Source: Neoceratodus forsteri
Lineage: Eukaryota > Chordata > Ceratodontiformes > Ceratodontidae
DNA length: 64,000 nucleotides
Direction: 5' to 3'
NCBI GenBank assembly: GCA_016271365.2
Contig: CM028129.1
Location: 1,010,117,501-1,010,181,500 of the forward strand
Below, in pieces: positions 33,480 through 44,439 of the stretch. How positions within the stretch are numbered: the first letter of the stretch is position 1; every line of letters begins with the position of its first letter. A program made the position numbers and the translations under genes. The notes beneath the pieces are model-generated. The model saw only the letters and a program-made list of their open reading frames with translations. It did no database searches and was not told the DNA's origin.

Positions 33480-34345
33480 AGCGGAACAGACATTCCATGA
33501 CTGCTACAATGCTTTGGGGTAACAAATTAGTGCACTTGTCCCTCATGATGGCCCCTTCTAAACTAAAGACATGCTCAACATTGACACCTGGGGGGAAGGC
33601 AACTCAAATATTTCATGGCTACTGATATCTCTGCTGGCCAGTCAGTAACCTTGCCACTCCTGTGCAACAGAGGGTCCTCATTTATGGCAAGGTATGTATT
33701 GTCTGTCAAATAGGCATTTACCATTCTTTCAGCTACAAGCAATCCTGCATCCTCATCTGCCACCTCCTCTTTTTCTGCCAATTTTTCCAGCTCAACCTGC
33801 TCAACAGCTTGTGCAGTCATAGCAACACTGTCTCAGTTGTGCTTTTGATAATTGTTTTTTAGCATATGTGCACCACATACCCACTTATTAAAAGCTCAGT
33901 AAAGTTCTGCACCTGATCCTAGCCACATTCAAGGAAAGATGCAAGGCTATGTTTAAACCATGGGTCCAGCATGGATGCAATCCCAAACTTGACAAACTGA
34001 AGGCTGTCTGAAATATATGTACTGCAGTCCAACACATAGAGCATGTCTTCCATCAGGGCACAACTGCTAGAATTACCATCTGTCTCCAGCTGCAGCTGCA
34101 CATTTAGAACAGCCTGCCTCAGTACCCTTAGAAGTACAGTCAGTGTCCTCAATTATTGCCTGCGCTGCATGCTCAAATGGCCTGAGAATCATCAGGCCAT
34201 CCATTAGTTGCCACTGATCTACTGGCAGAGACATGGATACTCCCACTCTGTCACAGCTTGTGTAGATAAGCTGATACAGTGCAAGCCTCTTATGACAGAT
34301 GCATCTGGCACACAACATTCGTCCCTTACATCCAGTGTCCATTAT
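33480..34345 (-). pseudogene. hAT superfamily transposase relic
   Basis: Minus-strand pieces in order match the C-terminal half of hAT transposases. LPVDQWQLMDGLMILRPFEH is the helical region with W...L.PFe. IASMLDPWFKHSLASF is the lA.lLDPrfK block. Then comes the dimerisation domain with VNAYLTDNTY, INEDPLLHRSGKVTDWPAEI and AMKYLSCLPP, followed by VFSLEGAIMRDKCTNLLP. Pieces lie in different frames with stops between them (34342-34073, 34152-33919, 33820-33575). The catalytic N-terminal part is absent and terminal repeats were not identified. hAT elements are cut-and-paste transposons; this copy is dead. Confidence 0.75.
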
Positions 34346-35227
34346 ATCCAGAGGAGGTGGAGCCTATGTGTTAGGTGTGTCTATGAGTGTGAGCAGGGGC
34401 TCAGAGTGAATGAGAACCTATTATGAAACTTCATAGATTACTCAGAATGCTGCCTAGCACATATGCTTCAGTATTCTGTTTGTTTAAAGTTATTTAACTG
34501 TTAGGGAACATGAATGTTTTTAAGGAAATGTATTGCAGAAGGTAAGAAGAAGAAGAAGAAGGTAACTCTATTGGCTGTATGTTGAGGTGGTAGGACAGTA
34601 AGAACAAAGGCAATTTTACTGTAAGAATTTTACTGAAATATAAAATAATTTCCTTTTAGTGTAATTAATTTACTAATAACATTTTATGCAGCTTGTGGGA
34701 GAGTTACTTTATAAGGAATTTAATCTCTGTAGCTCATATATCTTACTTCTACCTATGCCAAATCTTCTCACCAGCTCTGCATTCCCCCCCCCCCAAAAAA
34801 AGCACGATAAATGCCCATAAAAACTTCACAATATCTGTTATAAGCAATGTTTTGCTCATTACAACCAGAGAAAAACCTCCCATGGGGGAGCTGCTGTATC
34901 ACAACTGCTCTGCAACTTGTTGTGGTGCCGAGATTCTCCTGGTGTGGAGGTAAAAGGCCCTTGTATCGGGCGGACATTTAGAAATGTATTTTTTAAAAGA
35001 TGATACAGGGCACAGAGGATCTGTGGGGTGGGCAAATATGAAACCCATTTGTGAATCTCTGGTTGGGTTTCTAGCATCTTTATGGTTTTTTGGTCTCTTC
35101 ACTGAATGACAGAGACACATATTCAAACCCATTTTCATCTGTTTGAATTGTAAATGATTCTTGCTTTAACTGTCATAATCCCACCCTTCCTCTTCGGGCC
35201 AAATGTAACTGGATATCAACCTGGAGT
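34346..35227. other. no gene seen
   Basis: Unassigned apart from a short (GAA)n tract at 34545-34560 and an 11-C run near 34,785. Overlapping minus-strand frames at 34859-35138 have no recognisable content, though they lie where the C-terminal part of the recombinase relic would be expected. Confidence 0.4.
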
Positions 35228-35690
35228 TTACGAACTAGTCCTGTGGGTGTGTCTAGTGACAGGATGGGTAAGATACGAAGCAGTTCTAAATCGGGGCCTG
35301 GTGATTTGTGGGTAATGTGGGGTCTTGTCTTTGCCAGCTTTTCTGTACCTTTTCACAATGCTGTTGAAAACGTTGTTAGACTGTTTAAAGGCAGTCCCTG
35401 TTACAATACTAAAGTTTTTGCCTACTGTAAGGCTATTCAAGTGTCTATTTATGCCTGCTCTGAGGGAAATGAAACTTGACACCGTGTACTCTTTCCCCAT
35501 TGCGTTTCTGATTGAGGCATAAAACTGTCTTAACACTTCTGACAGGTTGTTTTCACCAATTGTTTTTCAGTCAGTTTGCTGGTTTCTTTCATGTATCCAG
35601 TCAAAATAAATTTTCATGACCCACAGTGTGCTTTTTTTGTATTTATTTCATGGACATTTTCTTCTATCTCATTCATGTGATCTTCTGTTA
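35228..35690 (-). pseudogene. Crypton-like tyrosine recombinase relic (DUF3504-type)
   Basis: On the minus strand, NEIEENVHEINTKK (about 35645-35690) is followed after a frameshift by TLWVMKIYFDWIHERNQQ. Then comes the open frame 35228-35536 with LRQFYASIRNAMGKEYTVSS and LISLRAGINRHL-like sequence, then [19 protein letters not shown]. This order matches the N-terminal SAM-like part of Crypton-derived recombinases (the DUF3504 module in KIAA1958 and related vertebrate genes): T.w....F..W..eRn, then a leader helix, then LR.FYa.iR...G..Y...S....R..I.R.L. The catalytic Arg-His-Arg-Tyr half is not seen. Frames are broken, so it is not a functional host gene. Confidence 0.6.
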
Positions 35691-36514
35691 ACATGAGGTG
35701 TCTACTCACTTTTTTTGAAGTTTCTGTTTTTTCTTTCTTTGCAGGTGGTTCTCTGGCTTTCTATTCCTGCTGAAGCGTCCTTTCTGCATCTGAAACGAAG
35801 TCTTCTCTGGTAAGTATTTCAAAATTTACTTCAGGAACTGAGTACATGATAGAGTGTCTTTTACTGCTCAGGCTAGTCAGCTGTCAAGATTCTGTTTAGT
35901 TTGTGTTTAACAGTGGAGTATGGAATGATACTGTGGTGATGTCACGGGTCTGCAGAGGTGATGTCATTCTGGAAATAGTACCAGCCATGCAGCGAGGAGT
36001 ATCGCTGCATGGCCATGTGACTCCTTTTGACCAATCATTTTTGTATTATTTTTAAACCCATTGTATAAAAGGCGCTATTAGCTGCTGTGCATAGGTGCAC
36101 TGGCTTGGATTAGGCAAGTTGCAAACAGGTTAGCGAATCGTTAATCATGCCATCCAATATGGCACTTAGCGATAACTCCCCAGTTTTGGGGGCCCAAAGT
36201 AGGGTCAATGAATCGCTAAGCTGTTTAGCATCTCAGATGGGCTTCAAACTTTCTGCCCATTTATTTCAGTTTCTCATGATTCAACTAGGTTTTGCAGGAT
36301 CATTCCTCTTTTGAAATGGAGTCCTTTATATCTTTAACAAATGAGGGACGTTGGCACCTTAACATTAGATGCAATAATGTAATGACTAGGTTAGCTATAA
36401 TGCCATGGTATGTATCAAGTTCTTGATTAGGAGGCTTTTTTGATGTCATTGTGGTCCAATATTCAAAGGTTAGTTCCTGCACTAACATGGTTAATTTTTG
36501 CTAGTGCTCTAGTT
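35691..36514. other. no gene seen; 12-bp perfect hairpin
   Basis: Unassigned except for a perfect stem gccatgcagcga/tcgctgcatggc with a 6-base loop at 35984-36013. A short minus-strand frame (36300-36488) has no recognisable content. Confidence 0.4.
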
Positions 36515-37726
36515 GGGGCCATATTCAGAGGGAGCACCCCACCAAATGTGACAGCACCAAGGCAGTAACATACATGCTTTGCCTATTCAAATGAGGGGGT
36601 CCCCTCATGCATATTAACACACGGTACAGTAGCATATTCAAAAGTTTGGGGCAGCAGTAAACAGCCCACCAAGTGGCAATGTTTACCACCGCCAAAAACT
36701 TCCTGTTAACTGGATGCTAAGCCCATGCCCCCACCCCAGAAGACAAGATGACTATACTACAACTAACCACCCCTGTGCCAAGATGCCCCCATCTCCCAGC
36801 ATATCTCAGTACAGAACTCCCTGGTGTTCAGTTGTCCCCCCACCCTTCGATTGCCCATTCCCTATCATGTTATAATACTTGGTGGTCCAGTGGATCCCCC
36901 CCCCGATCACCCATTTCTGTTACTGCTAAAATTCCCTGATGGTCCAGTGGTTTCCCCATCCCCAATCCCCCAGTATATCATAGTACAGAACACTTTGGTG
37001 GTCCAGTGGTTCCCCCACAAATAGCCTCCTCCCCACTGGACCTGCCTACTCTTATGTCACTTCCCCTTATGCCCCCTTACCCCAGTGTCCTGTGCACCTC
37101 ACAGCTATGGATGGTTACTGGCACAGCCCTCCTCTCACCTCTGTGGCCAGCCACCATATGATTATGCTGTCTGTGAGCATGTGCACTGTAGAAACAGCTG
37201 GGAATAGGGAACAGATACGGAACAGGTGATCGGGGTTGGGAAGAACCATTGGACCACCAGGGTATTATAATATGATAGGGAATGGATGATCAGGGGTGTG
37301 AGGCACCACTGGATATCAGGGCATTGTAATATTAATGGGAATGGGAGACTGGGAGATCAGGGACACCACTGGATCACCAGGGCTCTTGTTTGAACTGTGC
37401 AAATGGCACTAGGGTCTGCAGCGCTGCAGCTAATGAGTCTATAATTGGCATGCAAATGGCCCCTTAGCATCTTGCATGCCCAGTGGGCTTATTTGCATGA
37501 TTGGGCTGAAAATAACCCACAGGGGACATGACACTATCTCCATTTCAGTCAGTGCTATTCTCTGTGGGTCATATGCACCCCTGGTCCATGTTGGGCAATG
37601 TCATTTAGTGCTGTGCCGACATGGACCAATATTCAGTCATATAGAACTGCTCAGGGTGGTGCACAGGGCTAAGCACAGCAGAAATGGCTATGCTGCACTT
37701 TCTCCATTTTTTGAATATTGTGCCCT
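36515..37726. mobile_element. candidate TIR element with opposed minisatellite arrays
   Basis: The left end ggggccatattca and right end tgaatattgtgccct are similar inverted termini. Inside, about four units of roughly 60 bp (36770-37020, with ggtggtccagtgg) are the reverse complement of about three units at 37215-37385 (ccattggaccaccag). For example cccattccctatcatgttat on the left matches gataatagggaatgg-type sequence on the right. No transposase is present and no target duplication is obvious. Confidence 0.5.
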
Positions 37727-38812
37727 GTTTTATGCTATGCAGCTTACTGTAAACATATTGTTATGCTAAAGTTTATTTTTTCAGGATGCAATTGTAAATG
37801 AGTTTTACTCTCATTTTACTATCCTTAATGTATCTGAATTTTAATTGACATTCAGGGTTTTATGACTTTAAAAGCTTTTGAGTGAATGGGGAAGGTGTTT
37901 ACGGATAATTTTGTATGATATATGAGGAATAATGTAATGACTGTGTAAGCCTGTATTTACAGTGTCATACAATGGCATGGTACAAGTCAAGTTTTTTATT
38001 AAGATAATAGTCAATTAAAGGACCTTGTATCAACTCATTTTGAATTTTACTTTATACTCTGTTCCGAACTGAAGTGCAGCACAACAGAGGATGATGGGTG
38101 TGTTAATTAGCTGACTTTGTTTTTTTCTGTTTTGTATTTTTATGTGCCTTTTATTTTGTCAAATGTTTTGATGTTATATTCTAGTCATTTTTTTGTGTGA
38201 TTGTGATTGGTTGTTGACTTAACTATTGGTACATAAGGCACACAATTAGAATGTTCATGTTTGTTTCAGTTTTTTGGTTAATTGTATTAAATAACTTTGT
38301 CTGTGAACTAGTATGACCCAATCTATTTTTTCATTTGAATTTTGTTAATAAACTCTGCGACCCAGCTTTACATAAAAAAGTATACAGCTTCCTTTATTTT
38401 ATTCATTTATTATTGAAAGTGTTTTTTTCGGTCTACACCATGACATTGAATATTTGTTCAATTACCCCATATTACTACACATAACAGTTGAAATAGACGA
38501 CTTTTATTATTACAGTGTTATTTTTAATCATTTTTTGTGCTAAAAGCAGGAAGGGTATATTAAAATCATTTAACAATGCCATCTAGCTAGAGTTTGTAGC
38601 TGCAGTTTCATATTACAGTATGATGTAATGAAGGCTAAAGTGCTTGCAAACCAACATTCAGTAACCAGTGTATCCAAATTACTGCTCACTGTGACAGGGA
38701 ACTGTATAATTGTTTTGGATAAAGCAGTTTTAGGTTCATAGTATTTGCTATCTTGATTAAAAGCTTTGTATAGAATGTGTGACTATGTCATTTTCTAGAG
38801 ACTTTAGGAAAT
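37727..38812. other. 1.1 kb AT-rich, no gene seen
   Basis: AT-rich unassigned sequence without repeats or frames of note. Confidence 0.45.
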
Positions 38813-39447
38813 TTTCTTTCTTCCTTTCTTTCTTTCTTTCTTTCTTGGAATTACAACACCTCTGAGCAAGAGACTCATTCACAAAGGTTCCACATCATGA
38901 ATGAAAATTACAACAATTTGACATTACATGGTAGGGTAACAGATTGGTTATACAATAACAAATACACACATAAAAGCTGCAATAAGTACCAATAATGATT
39001 ACAGCAGGTATAGACAGTGGGTAAAAGTAATAATATGCAGTCAGTACGATTACATTGTCAAAGGCTAGGTTGAGATGGCCATATCGGTGGAGTAGCCACC
39101 TTGGAGGTAGAGACAAAAAAAGAACTCAGGTTACCAGAGGTATCAGGAATTATTGCAAAGAATTCAGAGCTATCAGAAGTTGACTTAGTAGGTGGGGAGG
39201 AAATAGGGGGAATGGATTAAGGGGAGGCCATGCCATAGTAAATTGGGCCAGTGTTGCTACGAAAGCATGGGGTTGCTATTCAGGTGAGGAGGTAATGAAA
39301 GAAACAGAAAGTGAAGAGGTAGTTAAATTGAGAAGGGTGTAACAAGGGGAGGAGATTGGGGAAGGTGGGAAGAAAAGAGGAAGGAGGGTCAGGAGAGGGA
39401 GTGAGTGCCAGTGTAGGTAAGGGTAGAAATTGGTAGTGGGTGACAGA

Positions 39448-41180
39448 TCAGGTGGGGCAGTCACAGCTGGTACGCTTGGAGAGGTATTGCCAGAGTTTGT
39501 TTTCAAATGGTTCAATTTTGGGCTCATGCAGGATGTTAGGGGGTAGGCCATTCAGACAGCTTGGAGCTCTAAACATAAAAGCCTGCTGGGCTTGTGTAGT
39601 CAGACAGAAAGGCACTTGGTAGGTGAGTTTGGATGCACTTCTTGTACCACAGTGGTTAGGTGCCCATACAAGAAGCTGCTGTGCTGCGGCTGGGGTTAAC
39701 CCAAGGCTAATAGTTTTTGCTAGCAGACAAATCTGGTAGAAGATCCTACCCTGGAGGTCCAACCAGTTGGATTAGACATATAGGTCACAGGTATTGGTGT
39801 GCCTGTGAGCACCAGTGATCAGGCAGTAGGCTTTGTTTAAAGCGATACTAATTATTCTGAGGGTAGTGTCCTAGGCAGAGCCATAGATTGCAAGACCAAA
39901 ATCAATAATTGAGAGAACTGAATGGGCAACTGCTAGACACAGTGCCTCCAAGGTCATACTGTGACTATGCCTGAAGAGAAGCCCTAAGCTTATTTTGACA
40001 GACTTAGAGATTATATTGACATGTTCATTGTAAGATAAGGTGCTGTCAAGTGTTATACCAAGGTATTTAAAGCTGTGGACTTGTTCAAGAGGTGTGTAGA
40101 GGCTATTTGAGATGGATAATTGGGCATTTTTGTTCTTATTATGTGAACTAGCAAAGAGCATCACCTTGTTTTTTTATAATTCATAATTAACTTGTGATGG
40201 GCAAACCAGGCCTCAACTGCCATGAAACTGAATTGTAGGCTACTGGCAAGGGGTATTGGATCAAGCTGATTTGTGTATAACACGGCATCATCCGTGTACA
40301 GGAGCAGGTTGCTTGAACATACTTAGGGATGGTTGTTAAGGAAGAGGCTAAATAGCAGGGGACCCAGAACTGACCCTTTGGGGACTGACTCCAGAGTGCA
40401 CGGGATGACTGATAGAGAGGGTATCTTGGATTTTTACCTGTTGTATTCTGCCTTCAAGGTAGTTTTTCAACCAGGATGTAACATCATGAGATAGTCTGAG
40501 GGCAGGTAGTGGCTTAAGCAGGAGGAAATGATTCACCATGTCAAATGCCTTAGTGAGATCAATGTAGATTGATTCCATTAGGTGCCATGATCGAACACTT
40601 TATGTGTGAAGTCAGTGTACACTAGAAGGGCAGTGGTGGTACTATGCCCCTTCCTAAATCCATGCTTCTGAGGACAATGTATGCCATAGATGGTTAGGTA
40701 CTCAGTTAACTGATCGAATACAATTCTCTCAAGTGCTTTGGAGAGAGGAGGAAACAAGGAGATTGGGTGGTAGTTCAAGTGCGAGGCTCTATCTCCATTC
40801 TTCTGAGCAGGTGTCACCACCGCTGCTTTCCACTGCTGGGGGAACTGCTCAAGGCAATGAGATAGGTTTAGAATCTTGGTGAGGGGTGTCAAGACAGCAT
40901 CTAAGGTGAGGTAGAGCAGTTTCAAATTGAGGGAGTCAGAGCTGAATCTAGATTTCCCAAGTACCCACAGCAGGTATTTTTTCTCTTCATTATGAGTAAC
41001 TAATCTGAAGTAAAAGTGGGGGATGTTAGAGGTGCTGGCAGTGTAGAGAGAGTTGTCCAGGATGGATGGGTTATTAAAGAAGCCAGGGGGGAGAACACCA
41101 TTCAAGTCTATAAAGGCAGCATTAAATGTGTCTGCAATTTCCTTGGGGTCCTGAGTGGTCATACCATTAACAGTAAGCAT
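39448..41180 (-). pseudogene. L2-like reverse transcriptase relic
   Basis: Minus-strand pieces: 41180-40578 (200 codons; LSHCLEQFPQQWKAAVVTP and HGFRKGHSTTTALL), 40578-40348 (YIDLTKAFDMVNHFLL, motif A Asp retained; WLKNYLEGRIQQVK), and a catalytic LYTDDAVLYTNQ near 40290. Next come 40164-39871 (FKYLGITLDSTLSYNEHV) and 39762-39448 (CGTRSASKLTYQVP; FRAPSCLNGLPPNI). Successive pieces change frame or meet stops. The catalytic DD is intact, so loss was through frame damage. Confidence 0.78.
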
Positions 41181-41450
41181 TGTGGGGGGGGGGGACTTGT
41201 TGGGTTTGCCAGTGAGGTTTTTGATATTCTCCCAGAATTTCTTACTATTGCCTCAGGAATTAGTGAACATGCCTTGAGAGTGGGTGATTTTGGCAAAGAT
41301 CTCGCTGGTACAGATGTTCCTCGTGGCCTTGTAGCATTGCCAGTCACCTTGCTTACCTGTGGCATGTGCTACATGCCAAAGGTGGTCCCAAGTGGCCATG
41401 AGGTTTAGGAGGGAGGTAGTGATCCAGGTGTTGTTGACTCCTTTGATTTT

Positions 41451-41930
41451 TCATTTTCTATGGTGTGTGAAGATATCGCATGCCGTCTTAAAAAGGATGA
41501 TAATGTGATCCAAGGCTTTGTCAATGCCTATTGCAGTGTCGATTGGTGACCAGTCACACTGTAGGAAGTAGGCCTGAAACTGCTCCAGCTGCCCTTGTCT
41601 CAGGATACGCTGATAGGCTGGCTTCATGGGGTGCTTTGGAGATTTGTTTGACCAGTGACAGGTGATCGGCAAGTGGTTACTGAGAGAGTCAGGTAATGCC
41701 ATTGCATCAATGATCCTCTCAGGGTGGTTGGTGAATATTAAATCAAGCTGTAAGCAATTACCAGTCCTATAATTGATTCTCGTGGGGGTAGTAACCAGCT
41801 GGGCGAGGTCAATAGTGGTGGCTGCATCCTTGTAGGGGTCTGTTTCAGGTGCAAGCCAGTTTACGTTAAAGTTGCCTAGTGCTACTACTTCAGATCGACT
41901 GGGCAGCTTGAATATATAGTCAAATACCAT
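41451..41930 (-). pseudogene. L2-like APE endonuclease C-terminal half
   Basis: Open frame of 159 codons. VVALGNFNVNWLAPETD is the GDFN block, with the Asp replaced by Asn. LQLDLIFTNHPERI is the substrate-recognition block. SNHLPITC is the SDH block, with Asp replaced by Asn. Both changes remove residues needed for catalysis in this endonuclease family. The N-terminal half, upstream to about 42,290, is out of frame and decayed. Confidence 0.75.
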
Positions 41931-42296
41931 GTTGAACCCCTTGGCTATGTTCCGCAGTGGGATGTATACAGAAAGGACAGTAAGTGCCTTACCATTATTA
42001 CCAACGGCAATTTAGACAGCAAGGGCCTGGGCACTGTTACCAGAGTTTATATTTGGAAGGGCATGACCCTGAAGAGAGTCTAACAGGTATATAGCACACC
42101 CACACCCTTATTTACTGAGATGATCATCTCTAAATAGAGTGTATCCATCAAGGGCGACGGCAGCATCAGGTATTTTTGGGGAGAGCCAGGTTTCAACCAC
42201 TGCTAGAATGTCAGGCTTGTGTTGTAATACCCAGACTTGTAATTGGTCGAGCTTAGGTAAGAGGCTTCGGATATTAATCAAGGCAAGCTTGAGACC

Positions 42297-42806
42297 CTAG
42301 GATTTGCCAGTACCACAGTGTGGTTGTTGCAGAGGCCCAGGGTTGGGATGTATATTACCTGACAACAGCAGTAGTAATAGGGCATTATGGATTAAGAAGT
42401 ACCTGAGCAATTTGAGCTGGGTGTTTGTAAAACATTTAGGGGTCTTCCCAATTTTAGTAAACAACAGTGGCATGGAGAGGTGAGAGATAAGAAGTATAGT
42501 TGGAGAGTAGAAGAGGTGTGTGGTGTACCAGTCAAATTTGGTGATCATGTGAAAGTATATAGGAACTGCACACACAGTACCAGTAGCCGGTGTTGTGGTG
42601 GACAATGGTGGTAAAGAGGGGATAGGTGTGGGCTTTGGGCCTACAAGAGTAGAGGGGTGACCAAGCATTATTAGTATGACAAGTGGAACAAAATATTTAT
42701 AGGGCCCCATTGTTGGATGGGAGTTTGAACAAGGTGAAGGAATCAGGTATAGTGGAAGGTGGGTGGGGAGGGTAAAAATGCTCAACCAGGTCTTAGGAGT
42801 AACCAA
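42297..42806 (-). pseudogene. L2 N-terminal frame with 2A-like NPGP motif
   Basis: An open frame of 169 codons on the minus strand. Near its end a Leu-rich run (LLLLLLSG) precedes NIHPNPGP, with NPGP at 42333-42344. This is the layout of a 2A ribosome-skipping peptide (Leu-rich stretch, then D[VI]ExNPGP). Here only NPGP and the Ile are kept, so activity is doubtful. The upstream part is Pro/Thr/Ser-rich without motifs. Confidence 0.5.
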
Positions 42807-42920
42807 GGTGATGTGGGATTGGAGCAGGTGTGAGAGGTAGGGCAGGCACCAAGGGAGTCTTGTGGGTAAGCACCCATGAGGTATAAGTCTGGCTTACTGG
42901 AGAGGTTAAATTGTACTCTG

Positions 42921-42985
42921 CAGGTAGCGTAGTGGTTAAGGGTGCCTGACTTGGGTGTGAAGGGTTGGAGGGTCAAAGCCCAGGT
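42921..42985 (+). other. tRNA-like sequence (A and B boxes)
   Basis: tagcgtagtgg (42925-42935) fits the A-box consensus exactly. gggtcaaagcc (42970-42980) is a near B box at about the right spacing. Lies at the 5' side of the L2 copy. A tRNA-derived SINE head or pseudogene; no intact cloverleaf. Confidence 0.45.
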
Positions 42986-42999
42986 GGGATGAGTGTAGA

Positions 43000-43636
43000 A
43001 ATAGAGAGGGGGAGTGTAGCGGTGGTGGAATAGGGGTTTGCAAACAGGGAGAGCAGGACTTGAAGAGTAGGAAAGGATTAGAATTCACAATAAGGAGGAG
43101 GGAGATTGAAATGCACAGGAATGACTCCTAGTGGTCACCCAGCAAAACAAACAAATGGGAAAATAGGGCATTAGAAACTTGACTGAGGGATAGCACATGA
43201 CCAGGCACATGACCCCAGTAACCTATAAATTTAGGGATGGACATGGGGGTGGGGTAGTTAATGGGATAGCACAGTCATGTTCTGTATCTGTGCTGATTCC
43301 ACATGGAGTCCCTTTCCCTTGCAACAGGGCTTTGTTGCTGAGCACTGCATTGAGCTCCAACCTGTGGATAAAGGGGGACAGAAAGCTGGTGAGGAATGGC
43401 TAAAAAACACATATAAAATTTTCTGTTTACAGTACCTCATTATCCCAAATTTACTCTTATCTCCTTTTTAGGGCTGCAGTGGGTGGAGCCCTGCGGATCT
43501 CTTGCTTTTAGAAAAGGATTCAGCACATTCCTTTCGACCACACAACATGTTGGAATTGCAACACGGTCGCCTCTGTGTCTGTGTAGAACTCCGCTAGCAG
43601 TCTTCATTGGCAGTCGCACTGCACTATTTTTCTTTT
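43000..43636. other. no gene seen
   Basis: Unassigned; the first part may belong to the 5' UTR of the L2 copy. Confidence 0.4.
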
Positions 43637-43787
43637 GTGACAGTCACAGCAGAACACGGCACTCTCTGCCATGTCCAAAATGGCCACCAAACTGTATTGT
43701 GCATGTGTAACTGTTAGCACCTGCACAGTATAAAGCAGTGGCCATCTTGGTCATGGCAGAGTATGTCATGTTCCGCTGTGACCGCTG
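43637..43787. repeat. foldback element, about 72-bp arms
   Basis: The left arm (cagtcacagcagaacac, tctgccatgtccaaaatggcc) pairs with the right arm (ggccatcttggtcatggcaga, gttccgctgtgaccgctg). The arms nearly touch, so it forms a long hairpin with about 85 percent pairing by eye. Confidence 0.7.
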
Positions 43788-43814
43788 TTTTTTTAGGTTT
43801 AAAATTATGCTTAT

Positions 43815-44300
43815 GCCTCCCACCTGACCCTCCCTCTCAACACCCATCCCCCCCCAGAAGCATAGCAATGACAGTGGGGGTGCTCAGTCCCCCATGTCGC
43901 AATCATGTTCCCTACCTGTTACATATATATATATTTATTTTTCCCCTTCTGGCCCTCCTTCTGAGCACCCCCCCCAGAAACATATCAGTGACACTGGGGG
44001 TCCCCAGTTCCCCAGTGTCCATTGGCCCATTTCTTTTTTATATATTTTTTTCTTCACCCACTTAACCCTCCCTCTCAGCACCCACCACCCCACCCCACCC
44101 CACCACCAGAAACTTAACGGTGACACTGGGGTGCCCAATCCCTCAGTGTCAAAATTGGGAATCCTCGGTCGTGGTTTTTCTTTCTTTTTTTACCTGTAAA
44201 AAGAAAACCAGCCATCAGTGTCTTTTGCAGCTGTTCCTTACCTGGCACTGACCCTCCTAATCAGCACCCACCACCCCACAACTCCCAAGTACTTACCTAT
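43815..44300 (+). repeat. C-rich minisatellite, about 120-bp unit, three to four copies
   Basis: Units start near 43820, 43950, 44065 and 44247 with gaccctccctctcagcaccc-like sequence. The first three then have cccagaaacat and gtgacactgggg. Two C runs and an expanded cacc tract near 44,080-44,105 suggest slippage. Confidence 0.65.
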
Positions 44301-44439
44301 TAGGGATCCAATGCCGTAATCCTCTCTGGACCACAAACATGTCTTCACTCTTCAAAGACCATAAGCTGAAGAAACAGGTATGCGGTTCAATATATTTCAG
44401 TGGGGTTTTAAACTTAGTGGCATAACTTGGTCATTTTTG

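Larger units (their letters stand above)
38813..42900 (-). mobile_element. long L2-like LINE, minus strand
   Basis: The 3' end carries a (GAAA)n tail (TTTC run at 38813-38846 on the plus strand) and the stem-loop with tgagcaagagactca. Going 5' the minus strand encodes the C-terminal region, reverse transcriptase, endonuclease and an N-terminal frame with an NPGP motif, in the order expected of L2. About 4 kb is covered, so this is close to full length. Every domain has stops or frameshifts. Key endonuclease acidic residues are changed. Confidence 0.82.

Noticed and set aside
35228..35536. Functional KIAA1958-like host gene exon
   Set aside because: The upstream part is in another frame with stops and the catalytic half is absent.
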